Shown: positions 1 to 11,229 of the stretch, in pieces
Layout: each line of letters opens with the position of its first letter
How positions within the stretch are numbered: position 1 is the first letter of the stretch
Assembly: GCF_947242115.1 (NCBI RefSeq)
Contig: NC_074715.1
Span: 47,440,086-47,504,085, forward strand
Source: Biomphalaria glabrata
Lineage: Eukaryota > Mollusca > Gastropoda > Planorbidae
Direction: 5' to 3'
Length of the DNA: 64,000 bases
Notes under the pieces: generated by a model
Databases searched by the model: none
What the model saw: the letters and a program-made list of their open reading frames with translations, nothing else
Told to the model about the DNA's origin: nothing
Position numbers and translations under genes: made by a program

Positions 1-842
1 CCACCCGACGGACAACGGCTTTGTCTGCATCAGATATGGTAAAATATGCAGGTCGAAACTGGGTCTGTTTAATAACGAGAAATACAGCACTCATCCTTTA
101 TCTTCAGACTGGAATACAACGCACTTATAAAAGCTGTTCTAATTTTGAAAATGTTTAAGTCGCATTCATTTTTAACGAAACCGATTAAGAGATGAACAGA
201 TTTACATTATGATGAAACATGGTAAGTTTGTGTGCCAGCCACTCGCCAGCCGTATACCGTACGTTATATTTATATTAAACTACAAATTTTGAACTCTTGT
301 TTCTCCCACAACCGTTCTTCAATCAAGTTGAAACTTTAGACAATTAATTATTGTACCTAACAAAATGTGAATCAATAAAAAGAATAAGCAAATTAGTCAA
401 TTAATTACTGGTAATTAATTATTTTGTTCGATATCAAAAAGGAAAATTAATTCAGTATTAAGTGATATGGCTAAATATGTGAGATTTTGTCTCCTTAGAT
501 AACTGTACAGTTTATTTATTGTAGCTAACAAAACACAAGTCAATAAAAAAAATGTCAATTAGCACTGGGTCCTTTATATAATAACAGTTTTAAAAACATG
601 TCTGATAATATACAATAGACAAGATGAATATTTGCAAATAAGCTTCAAAATGAGGAAATCGTTAGTATCTGCATTTTTAAACTGTTTTTATACTTTATCA
701 TCAACCTAATTGAACCAAACTAACAAATGACATTAGAGATTTATAAAACAAAAAAAAAAAAAAAACAGCCATGCAATTGTTGTTATTTCATTCAAAACGC
801 CTCGGGGGCATATTTTATTACATCTCCAACAGAGATTGCACA
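1..842. other. AT-rich non-coding DNA with one interspersed-repeat copy
   Basis: No credible coding exon is visible. Roughly 290-500 is a diverged copy of an interspersed repeat seen again at 12900-13110 and 19541-19760. The shared words include 'tttctcccac', 'atcaagttgaaactttg', 'attgtacctaacaaaa', 'gtaattaatta' and 'ttttgtt'. A partial second unit follows at about 514-560. A poly-A run lies near 750. Confidence 0.6.
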
Positions 843-1112
843 GTCCGTTATATATACGTCCATAATGACAAGTCCGTTCTGTATACATGCATAATGACAT
901 GTACGTTATGTGTAGATCTAGAATGACATGTTCGTTCTATATGCATCTATAATAACATGTTATTTTCTATATACATCTGTAATGACATGGTTGTTCTATA
1001 TAATCTATAATGACAAGTCCATTCTATATAAAGCTATAATGACAAGACCGTTCTGTATACATCTAGAATGATATGTCCGTCTCTATATACAACTATAATG
1101 ACAATGCTCACT
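843..1112. repeat. Degenerate tandem repeat, unit about 30-35 bp, eight or so copies
   Basis: The motif 'gtccgttctatatacat' followed by 'ctataatgaca' recurs roughly every 30-35 bases from 843 to 1112. Copies differ by point changes and small indels. No coding potential was seen. Confidence 0.8.
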
Positions 1113-1381
1113 TCCAGCTGCGTGCAGAACATTCTAATAATTCATGAGCTACAAACACATGCAGCGCGTGAGCCACTCACAGACAATTTCGGCCCAACAA
1201 AAGCTTAACGTCCGCATTGGTCCTCGTGAAGGATAAACAAGAACATGCAGAACTCGATGTTGCGATGACTATCTCTCGCTACTACACACTCAGGCACCAC
1301 GAAGTGTGTATGTTATGGACTGTATGCAAAGGCGGCGCCTGGGTTTCAAAACATGAGTACAAATTGGATAGAACGGATTTA

Positions 1382-1545
1382 AAAAGATGAAAGTTCTGCC
1401 TGGTCGTGTAGTATGCGCTCTGGGCTGTCGTTCGGTGGTCTCGATGGTCCCAGATTCGAAACCTGACCGCTGCCATCCCCCGTCGTCCTGCGGGAACTTT
1501 GGACTGCGATCTTCACATTTGAAGGCACATCCGAAATATGTAAAA
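1382..1545 (+). repeat. tRNA-derived SINE, family B, diverged copy
   Basis: A tRNA-like head with a box-A-like 'tggtcgtgtagt' is followed by 'ctgtcgttcggtggtctcga', a box-B-like 'gattcgaaacc' and the family body (GC-rich 'ccatcccccgtcgtcctgc', then 'cacatccgaaatatgtaaaa'). Better copies lie at 14338-14503 and 22765-22930. The split box A/box B layout is the pol III internal promoter of tRNA-derived SINEs. Confidence 0.75.
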
Positions 1546-1601
1546 CAAATAGCATCACACCATAGGAGACGCTTAACAAGAGGATATACTTTGCATTCTG
1601 T

Positions 1602-1750
<149 letters not shown>

Positions 1751-1889
1751 CTTTTTCCTTTTTTTCCAAACGAATCTTGTCAGAATGTTAAATATTAAAA
1801 AATATTTTTGTATAAAATTTGAAAAAGGATTTCTGGGAATGTTTTGTTTAAGCATTCATGAGTCTTATCAGATTATAGAGTAGACTTGA

Positions 1890-1960
<71 letters not shown>

Positions 1961-1962
1961 TG
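1890..1962. repeat. GT and GA dinucleotide microsatellite
   Basis: A short (GT)n run passes directly into an interrupted (GA)n run. Low complexity only. Confidence 0.9.
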
Positions 1963-4627
1963 AAATGTGGGAAGGCCGGAAGGGAACAGCGAGGGAGAAA
2001 GAAAGAGTTCTTGACCCAAATATTTTTGAAATAAATCTAGAAAGGATCAAATGTTCTATTTAAAAAGAAAACACAAAACGCTTTTAAAAAATCTATAATT
2101 TTTATCTCAACATTTTTACTAAATTTCTGAAAAAATAAAAAGATGGGAGTGCACTAGAGAACAATAATTATATTGTTCTTTCCTTTAATTCTCTTTTTTT
2201 TTTTTTGTTACAGCTAAAATTATTTGTATAGGTTCCTAATGATATCGATAGGTCCCTAATTAAATCTCGTCTAACCGATACGTTTTTATTTATAGAGATT
2301 TATGACAGACTGAGATTTAGAGATATATGGCAGATAGATATTTATTGAGATGCATAACAGGCAGGGATTAATAGATATATTTTGCAGACAGAGATTTATA
2401 GAGCTACATAGCCGACAGGAGGCTTTTTATTGTATCTAGTGTCAAGAATAAAGAAGCATCGATAACATTTCAGATTAGAGAAAGGAGCCACACAATTATA
2501 GAAATACATTTAAAATATCAATAATAAGCATAGATAAGTAATTAATTATTGACACTAATTTCGGAAAATGGGGGCTGAACGACTGGAAGAAAAAACTCTC
2601 TCCCAAAATTCGTCTGTGAACTTTGGACTATGATTTTAACTTAACTTTTGTGAATTGTTGAATCAATTATCTGGGCGATGAATCAAATCATAATTTGTTT
2701 TTAAGTATGTCGACTTACGTCCGTATCACCATCCTGTATATTTCTACGATCTACGGTATGCAAAATTATTCTCTACGCATTGGAGAGTGAAGGGAATGAG
2801 AGAAGTACAGAGAGAGACAGACAGACAGAGAGATAGAGACAGAGAGAGAGAGAGAGAGAGAGAAATATGTAATAAAGATTAGGGGGAAATATAAAGCAGG
2901 AAAATGAATGAGAATATAAAGAATTAATGGAAGGAAAAAAAAAGAAAGTAAAAGTATCAGTGAGAAACAGGAAGAGAGAGAGAGAGAGAGAAAGCAAACA
3001 GTCGCATGTCACTGACCTGCACTTAGTGGCCGACATATCCACAAGCGTGACGAATGACAACATCAACGTATCCATGAGATTTTGAACGGATTGATGTATA
3101 TCCACTCTCGATAAGATCCGGTGACTTCAAGACTCACAACCATTGTGCACGCTATTAACACAATTTTTCTTTAACTCGATTTTAAAACATCAACTACGGA
3201 AAAAAAAAAGAAAAAAAGTAACGGCTATTTTCGTAAAATAAGATCTATACTAAATATGGTAACCTTTGACCTTTTTTTTTTTCCATGTTCACATGTCGGC
3301 TCTAACCATGGGAAAGTTACAACACAATTAGTGAATGCAAGAGTTACGGGTCACAGTGTTATGGCGGAAGAACGAGTAAAGAGCGTGCCACGGTTGCTAA
3401 CTCCTGCGTGGCTACTGGGTCTGTTTGATGTTCCGTTCTTTGGGACAGATGGAGAAGTGCTGGGAGGGTAACGGGCGGTGGGGGTGCTCAGCAATATTCA
3501 CCAGAGGGCGGGGGGAGATCACCTGCTACTGACACGCTCTGGGACCAAAAAGTGGTGGTTTAGAGTGAGCGGTGAAGAGTTCAACTGGTTGCTCACGCGT
3601 ACACATGCGCACACACACACATGCGCAGACGCACATTTGAAGACATTATACGTCCTATTGGTGTTTATATACAACTGTTTCTAGGCGTTAATATACTTGT
3701 TTTATAGTAATACGTTTTTTTTTCTCTCTATGATTTTATTTACCAGATATTGACGACATATCGTAGACACTGGAACATACAGACATTGAATTTATAGTGT
3801 CGAAAAATACATAGCATCAAATCCTAAATTCTATAGTTGTCCAGTCGTCTATCATTGAACGAGGGTGGTTAGTTTCGTAGAATTTCAAACCTATTTTGTG
3901 CTTCCCTCTCTTATAAATTACAGACCTTCCTTGAAAAAAAAAGATAATTGCGTCCTACGACTATCCATATGTTATTTTCTTAAGAGAATAAGCGTTTAAA
4001 TGTATTACGTGTGTTGAAATTTTAAAACAGTGGTAGCCTGACGATTTAGTTATAGATCAACTTATATTAAAAGCTGTAGATTATTATCTATGGATTGTCG
4101 ACATCTGCGTTCTACAGTTTCATTCTGAATCAGCATACTTTAAACAACTCGGTATAGGTAATAGAAGTATGAATAAGAAAATATAAAAAAAAATACTTGA
4201 AAAAAGAAAGCGTATATAATAGAAACAACTGTGCATTTATAGTCATATTTATCAATACTGTAAGATTTATTTCCCCTTTTCTATATTAAATATCATTAGT
4301 CAATTATTACCAATAATAAATTAATTGGTTAACTTTTTTTTTTACAGTTGATTAATGTTTTGTTAGGGACAATGACTAATTGTGCAAACTTCATCGAGAC
4401 AGGAGAAGTGGGAGAAATAACGTGTACAAAATGTGTACCAGACAGACGGAGTGGGTCCTCGAAGAGTTTGTAAAAAGAAACAGACCTCCAAATAAAGGGA
4501 ACGCATTAAGCTACTTTCATACGCTTTAACATTCATTATTATCACTTGATGCTCTGAATTCAATGTAAAATATAAGAAATTAAAGAATAGTTTACTAGAA
4601 ATCATGTTCCACACAGTAATAAACTTT
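1963..4627. other. Non-coding stretch, no gene seen
   Basis: AT-rich sequence with (GA)n tracts at about 2808-2862 and 2970-2992 and an A-run near 3200. At about 4280-4345 there is a reverse-orientation fragment of the repeat found at 12900-13110. Open frames here are short, lack splice context and resemble nothing recognised. Confidence 0.55.
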
Positions 4628-4775
4628 ATGTCCATCGGGTTCATGGAGCTTTATGTTATGGTTTCGTGGAACTGTATGCCAATGGTTCGTGGAAATTTAC
4701 ACTGTTGGTTCGTGAAAATGTATGCGCTGGATTCGTGGAACTTTATGCTGTACGTTTACGGAAAAATTTGTGTGT
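4628..4775. repeat. Short degenerate tandem repeat, unit about 28-30 bp
   Basis: Five or so copies of a unit like 'ggttcgtggaactttatgc' run in succession with substitutions (tcatggagcttta, tttcgtggaactgta, ttcgtggaaatttac, ttcgtgaaaatgtat, ttcgtggaactttat). Confidence 0.75.
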
Positions 4776-5199
4776 TTAGTTTAATCCTCGAAAATAAAGT
4801 GGCACGGGAAACTTTTTTTTGATACAGCCAATTTAGAGCCTGGGGATATATAAAAAAAAAAGGCTCGACTCATCACCAGACTCCAGTGCGGCGGCTGAAC
4901 ATTTCTAGAATTAGCACTAAACCCCGAGCGACATAGACATAAACCTTTTTAGCCAAAGCTAACCTTATCCCCCATATACCCATCAGCAGAGCCCTGCGCT
5001 AGTCAAGAATCCAGAGTCAGATCACAAATAGTTGGAGGTGGAGGATCCCTTTCCGGAGCAGCCCAAGGCGGTTCACTTGCTGCAGTTCCCAGAGAACACT
5101 GGTTCGACGTGGACCCAAAGGTTTTGAAAAAAAGACTTTTGTGTTTTGGTTCAGTAATAACGTTACATGTTAGTGTGAGGATAACTTTACGATGCAGTT

Positions 5200-5345
5200 T
5201 CTTTGAAAACCTTATATTCCTACTTCGGAGATCACATTACAAGTGTACTGTCCACAAAGCCGTGAGATTTTGGCACCGGAGGAGAGGATTTGAGCCTTTC
5301 AAGCTATCAGTCACATAAAATTAGACGATGGTGGTGATAATGATG
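5200..5345 (+). mobile_element. LINE 3'-terminal fragment (degenerate)
   Basis: The segment 'aggatttgagcctttcaagc' and the following GATGATGATG-like tail match the 3' end of the LINE fragment at 31930-32250 on the opposite strand (there 'aggatttgagcctctcaagc', then a TGATGATGA tail). This is the tail of the same non-LTR family with no intact coding sequence. The GC-richer DNA at about 4860-5110 just upstream may belong to it, but that was not established. Confidence 0.5.
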
Positions 5346-6668
5346 ATGATTGCGTAACTATTTCTTTAAAAGTGTGGGTTTACTCTGAGAAAATAAAGAA
5401 ATGAGTTCCAAAAATAAGTAACTATTATTTCAGTGTCTACTTCTTCAGAGGAAAACTAAATTTTAAGATAAAATCAGATGGTGAATACAAAACATGCTTA
5501 GACCCCCAATGTCTTTATCTGAGTCCTTTACATATTTGTATTTTGTTTTTTTTTTGCGCATCGGCACAATTTATAGGTCTTGGCTGGGTCTGCGAAATCA
5601 TGAGTAGGTAATGCAAGCTTGCTTATTTTTAGAGCGAAGACATTTAACTTATTATTACTTTTACGGTTCGACTCATTCAAACAATTTAATTTTTTCCCCT
5701 TAATATCCTGAAAGTGACAAATGACCCCAAATGGAGCTGCTGTCCCAGTCAATACTTAATAGATCTACAGCTTAAGGCGTTTTGTCCGTTCTTCGGGAAA
5801 ACTCTTGACATGAACTTCAGAGGAAAAAGTTTTTGTGTCCAACTGGTCTCAGAACGATGTAAATAGTAGCCAGAATCCACCGAATGACCTCTCAGACGTA
5901 ATGGACAAAATGTCGCAAAGCTTCGTCTATATTGACGAGCTCATAGAGTATACATGGTTATATACTGGGAAGGGAGAAAAAAATAGCTAGAAGAGGAGAG
6001 AAACAATGCCCACATAACAAGTAGAGTTCTTTCCCCGTACAACCCGTCAGCCCATTCTTCATGCGTGCCGCGTCTTTTGTTTCATGGGTATCGACTTTTG
6101 CTGGCCATTCCTCCATTCCTTAATTGCTAGATGCGTTATATCAATACCCGTGTAACATCAATACTGAGGAAAGACGATAATCGATACTGTCTGCATCGGT
6201 CGCGGCCATTCAGCCGTTTACCGCGGGCCTGATCTGGCCCTCGGCGAGGGAAGTCGATCACTGATGGACACTGTGTCAATGATAAGCGATAAAATATTCA
6301 AAATTGCAAATAAGAAATATAATGTGTGATTTGTTGAATTGTATTTATCAAGTTAAATAGAGATCATTGCTGAATGTTACTAAACAAGAGGTGGTTATAT
6401 CCCTTTGTTTTCCTTTCGATCTATAGGCCAACTAACATTTCTGTGCAATGTAAAGCGATTTCCAATGTTTTCTTGTGGCTTTGAATGAAGCCAGATGAAA
6501 GCCTGGACATTAGCTATGGTCGCGATGATGTCACAAACACAGCTTTTCCCCCTCTCCACGAAGTGTCCAAATGAACAGCAGATACCCGATGAAGTTTGAG
6601 ATTATTGGCATTTTTTAGTACAGTCTTGTCATCATTATTCTCATATTGTGTGAGTATCTTGATGGCTT
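5346..6668. other. Non-coding stretch, no gene seen
   Basis: Mostly unique AT-rich DNA. A GC-rich patch at about 6195-6262 contains 'ccgcgggcctgatctggccc', which looks repeat-like, but no ends or duplications could be found. No exon was supported. Confidence 0.5.
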
Positions 6669-6868
6669 GGATTGTTTCCCAAACTGGGTTACGCGGAACC
6701 CTAGTGTTCCGCGAGGCCTGACTAGGTAGGTGTTGCACAAACTACTGGAATAATAACTAGTTTGCCACCATGTGAATTAATCTCTCTAAAAAAAAATAAG
6801 CAAAGTGTTCCGATAAATACTCAGAATGTGCAAAGTGTTCCGATATGGAAAACTTTTGGGAACCACTG
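6669..6868. mobile_element. Diverged hAT-like MITE
   Basis: This 200 bp element is related to the better-preserved 15179-15597 copy. It opens with 'attgtttcccaaactg' followed by 'ccctagtgttccgcgaggcc', and closes with 'ttttgggaaccactg', so the ends are inverted repeats of the CAGTG-type. No target-site duplication was recognised. It is non-coding. Confidence 0.65.
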
Positions 6869-8074
6869 GTCTAACCTATTAGTTTTGACATGTACCAATT
6901 ACAAAACAGAAAGGCAGGAGAAACGCTTTTACGGTATGCGGATGTATACAGACGCGACATGAAGTTCTTCAAAATCGACATTAACAGCTGAGAAAAGGTG
7001 GCACAGGATAGATCCACATGAAACCATTTAGTATAACTTTATCATCACAACTGGTTGAATTAAACATTCTTGTTTTAAAACTATAGGCCTTTTTTTTTTT
7101 ACTTTCTTGCCTGGTCACAACGAGTCCTCTTCCAGAGCACCCTAACTATTTCCATTTCAGCTCAAATTCCATCATATTGCAAGCATGTTCCATCCGTATC
7201 CAGAGAGGCTATTGTTTTTACATTTCCAGTGGCGGTACTGGATAGGTGAGACGGTACGGTGTAGGACAGAATCGATCAAATCCTTTTGGCACGAGGATCG
7301 CTAAATCGATGACTCTTTTATTGCGGAAATACAATGAAAGCAAAATGTCCGGTTCGGGAGACAGGAAGCGGCCAGCAACGTCTTCTGAGATCACGTGCTT
7401 GGCGCTTGGCCAGGTCAGCAGACACAAAGAAAGGTAAATATGATATATTGACTTCTTGGAGCAATAATTAATGAAGATTTATAAGAAAATAGTTTTTAAA
7501 ATTAAGAAAAAAAAATCGTTTTAATTTCTTTAAAAAAAAATCTCGGTTATGGCGTGCCTTACAAGTGTTTTTGGTTGGTTTTCCTTTTTTATTTTAATTA
7601 ATAAAGCCTTTAAATGAAATTAGCCAATCAGACTCCATCTTTTTTTTTTACTTTCTTTTTTAAAAACTCTATTAGATTTGTTTTCTCTCTGCCTTTGTAG
7701 TCTGTCTGCTATTTCTTTGTCACATCCTTGTGAAGAGAGCTCTTGTTTTGTTTCGATTCTCAATTGGAGATCATGATCGTGTGAGAATAGCAATATGGGG
7801 AAGAAGAGAAAAAAAAAGGAGGGGGGGGGGAGAGAGTTAGGCCATGTTTGGTCGTGATTCGGTCAGTTCTTCCGAGCAAAAAAAAGATTGGCCCAGCTCT
7901 GGTTATGGTTTTTTTTGTTGTTGTTTTTTTCATTCTGAAACAGCAAATAGTGAACCAAGTTTAAGGCCGCTACGAAAATAAATTATTGACAATATAGACT
8001 TACTTATGATATATATAATATGCGATTTTAACTTTTAATATAAGCAAGGTTCTTAGGAAGCCTTAATTTACATA
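6869..8074. other. Non-coding stretch, no gene seen
   Basis: AT-rich DNA with homopolymer and purine tracts (for example 7808-7836). The open frames around 7218-7437 overlap each other on opposite strands and show no recognisable family or splice context. Confidence 0.5.
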
Positions 8075-8172
8075 GTATTCCAGTCTTCTCCAGGATTCGA
8101 GCACGCGGACTCCAGGTTCGGAAGCCAAGCGCTTTAACACTCAGCCACAGCGCCTCCGAGGGCGTTGCAAAT
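8075..8172 (-). repeat. SINE family A, head-end fragment
   Basis: The reverse complement carries the tRNA-like head of family A: 'ctgtggctgagtgttaaagc', then 'cttggcttccgaacc', then a box-B region altered to 'ctcgaatcctgg'. Only the first 100 or so bases of the element are present. Confidence 0.7.
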
Positions 8173-8382
8173 AGTAAAGAAGATGGAAGGCTCGCCATCC
8201 GATGTCCCTTCCGCCACACAATACAATGGCCATGGACCCCGAAAAATGGATGTGATTAAATGATTATTTTGTTTACATGGGCCCTTCGGACGGGGGGGGG
8301 GGAGTAGCAAAGAACCTCTTCAAATCATCATGATAAGACAATAAGCTATTTGCGATATGGGGCCCCTTGTAACCAACATAGT

Positions 8383-8650
8383 AAAAGTAAAATTCCTCTT
8401 TCAGACCTTACGATCTATATGGCAGATGATGTAAAGGGCATCTGTTTCTGTGGCCCACGGTTAACGAGAGTGTCATGTGGCCAGCACAACGACCAACCAG
8501 CCTTTACTTTTCCTGAACTAATTTCCGGTACCCATTAGAGCTGGGTGGACTCAGATCCCGAAATTAAAAATTCTAGGCTTCACCAGGATTCAAACCTGGG
8601 ACCCCCGGTTCGGTAGCCAAGCTCTTTACCACTCAGCCACCGAGCCTTCG
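8383..8650 (-). repeat. tRNA-derived SINE, family A
   Basis: A near full-length copy in reverse orientation. The head (box A 'tggctgagtgg', box B 'ggtttgaatcc') lies at the right and the tail ('tctgaaagaggaattttact') at the left. Flanks 'gtaaccaaca' and 'gtaatcaaca' agree at 9 of 10 bases and may be an old target-site duplication. Sister copies lie at 9286, 39005, 47720, 57250 and 63625. Confidence 0.85.
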
Positions 8651-9285
8651 TAATCAACACGAGCCAATGAAAATAAAATCCTTGCCTCAGGTCAAGGGTC
8701 GCAAGGGTCTTTGACACGACTCTATTGTGTAGGCAGCAGCACAGCGTAACCACTGCCATTAAAGTCTTGTTTAAAAAATTGCATGCATAGGATAAAAAAA
8801 AAATGCGTTCAATAGAGAAAACAGAAAAGTTGAAACAACAAACTAAATATTGATTGGTATTACTGTTTACAACATGCATCTCAATATTTATCTTACTCTT
8901 TGCAGACAATAACAAATCGATACTGTATGTCTTTATTAGACATCGAATATATATATTTCATAGAAACATATGAATACAATCTGTCATCCGTATCGTATCA
9001 AATGTTCTTGGTTACACTGAAGCACACACAGACACACTCACACAGACACACACACTGTATTGAGAGAGAGAGAGGGGAGAATACTGTTGGAAGGAGGGAG
9101 GAGAAAATATCGTCTGCATATTTTAAAAACGGTTCTGACCATTGCTAACTCCCAGACATTCGTCTCATCACTAATCACTATGAGATGAGCCATGTCTGTA
9201 GACCTTCTTCAACTAAGGAGAATAACAAGATATACTTGTAGATCTATTGTAATTACAAAACATGTCCAATTAACAACAAACTTTA

Positions 9286-9556
9286 GCTGTAAAAGTAAAG
9301 TTCCCCTTTCAGGGCAGATGATGTTAAGGTCATCTGTTTATTTAGCCATCGGTTCATGAGCAGGGTGTCATGATGCCAGCACAACGATCAATACCCTTTA
9401 CTTTCCCCAACTCAACTCAGGTACCCATTAGAGTTGGGTGGGCACAGGGGCGCCCTGAAAATCCCGAAAATTCAAAATCCCAAACTTCACCAAGATTCGA
9501 AGTTCCCCCAGGTTCGGTAGCCAAGCATTTAACCACTTAGCTACCGCGCCCACGTG
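9286..9556 (-). repeat. tRNA-derived SINE, family A
   Basis: Reverse-orientation copy with the family body 'gtacccattagagttgggtg' and 'gtgtcatgatgccagcacaac', and a worn head at the right end ('ggtagctaagtggttaaat'). The 3' half has lost a short block beside 'ctttcagggcagatgatg'. Confidence 0.8.
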
Positions 9557-10940
9557 AATCCCCTGCCACCACTCAAACTAAAAAGGCTTGAATATATGCA
9601 GTATTGAGCTATGATATGACAAACATGGGCGTAGCCAGGGGGGGTTCTTGGGGTTCAAACCCCCCCCCCCGAAATGAAATCACCCCCCGCAGGGGCGGGG
9701 GAACGGAATTAAGTGACTGATTTTTGCTTTCATTTGTTTATTTTAGGTGAGATTTTAATACTAAATCATCAGTTTCCACAGCACAGCCGAGGCAGTTTTG
9801 AGTTAAAACCCCCTACAAGGGGGTTTTGAGATTAAAAAAAACACCTATCAGGGGGTTTTGAAATACAAATCCCTCTACCAGGGGGCTTTGAGTTTAAAAC
9901 CCCCTACAGGGGGTTTTGAATTTTAAACCCCCTACCAGAGGTTTTTGCAGTTAAATTCCCTCTTCTATAAAACAAAACAAAAAAAATGCAAACAACAATC
10001 CCCAAATTCCAACAGCACAGTTGAGGAAGATTTTGATTTTAAAACCCCCTCCTAAATTTACGATAAACCCCATCTTCAATATAAAAAAAGCAAATTACAC
10101 ACTCAAAATTCTATGAGCGTAGCCAAAGGGGTTTTGAGTTTAAACCCCCCTCCCCTCCAGTGAGGGTTTGAAGCTAAAAAGTACCTCTTCAATATAAAAA
10201 AAAGCAAATTACACACTCAAAAATCTATGAGCGTAGCCAAAGGGGTTTTGAGTTTAAATCACCCTTCTCCAGATGGCTTTTTCTTTAAAGTTTAAAACCC
10301 CTCCAGATGGTTTTGAGTTTAAAATTCCCCTACAGAGCGTTTAAAGTTGAAAACCTCTCTCTTCAATATTATTTTAAAGAAAACTACAGTCACCAAATTC
10401 TATGATCGTAGCTAAATGGGGTTTTGAATTAAAAACAAAACAAAACAAAAACTCCAGAGATTTCTTAGTTTAAAACCCCTCAACAGATGATTTGACGAAA
10501 AAACTTTCCTTTTTGATATAAAATCTAAAAGCGAAATACAGACATGTAATTCCAAGAGCGTAGTCAAGAAAGGTTACAAATTTCTACCAGTGGCTTGGGC
10601 TCCATTAATAAAGTGTGAATAGTTTTCTGCCGAAATTGAAAATCATTAAATGTGTCTCAACAAAGATGCCTAAGACAGATTTTATGAGTCAGTCATAGAG
10701 ATCGGGTCTAAATCAAAGAAATCATATGCCGAACTGTGAGTCGAATCCTTAGTAAGGTTGTGACAGAGCGTCGCATGAGGTTTTGCGGGAAAATGCGCCG
10801 AACGGCGCGAGAGGGTCTAAGTCAGTAAGAATAGCACATTAGGTTTTTGAAATAAAACTTGTTAATAGCAAGATAATGCACTGTAGATACCTCAGAATAT
10901 GCATTTTGTTGGCTTTCAATACCAGAAATAGTGCTCGGCG

Positions 10941-10985
10941 GCGGGGCTTCGCCCCGCGCTGGGGGAGTGCTGCGAACTCCCCCAG
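10941..10985. repeat. Pair of perfect GC-rich hairpins
   Basis: The first stem is GCGGGGC (10941-10947) with GCCCCGC (10951-10957) around a TTC loop. The second is CTGGGGGAGT (10959-10968) with ACTCCCCCAG (10976-10985) around a 7-base loop. Both lie inside the inverted-repeat element and stand out sharply from its AT-rich surroundings. Confidence 0.85.
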
Positions 10986-11056
10986 ACCTCCCGGGGAGTC
11001 TACAATAAACAATAAACGTCTTCCGAAAAGGTCAGAATGTAATAAAGATTAATTAT

Positions 11057-11058
<2 letters not shown>

Positions 11059-11142
<84 letters not shown>
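11059..11142. repeat. (AC)n-(AT)n compound microsatellite
   Basis: A run of AC dinucleotides to about 11100 continues directly into AT dinucleotides, followed by a G-run. It is internal to the 9624-11221 element. Confidence 0.95.
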
Positions 11143-11144
<2 letters not shown>

Positions 11145-11229
11145 GGGGGGGGGAGAGAGTCAGGGGGGAATCCCCCCCCCCCAAAAACCCTCCCCGAAAA
11201 AAAATCCTGGCTACGCCCATGATGACAAA

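Larger units (their letters stand above)
9624..11221. mobile_element. Non-autonomous DNA transposon, 1598 bp, with 16 bp inverted ends and 8 bp target duplication
   Basis: The left end CATGGGCGTAGCCAGG (9624-9639) and the right end CCTGGCTACGCCCATG (11206-11221) are perfect inverted repeats. They are flanked by a perfect direct repeat ATGACAAA at 9616-9623 and 11222-11229. The interior encodes no transposase. It contains many degenerate copies of a 'ccccctaccagggggttttgagtttaaaa' type unit (about 9770-10520), a roughly 115 bp block occurring twice (about 10071-10147 and 10187-10257), two GC-rich hairpins at 10941-10985 and an AC/AT microsatellite. An 8 bp duplication is typical of hAT and a few other superfamilies. 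The terminal bases do not settle which, so the family is left open. Confidence 0.85.
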
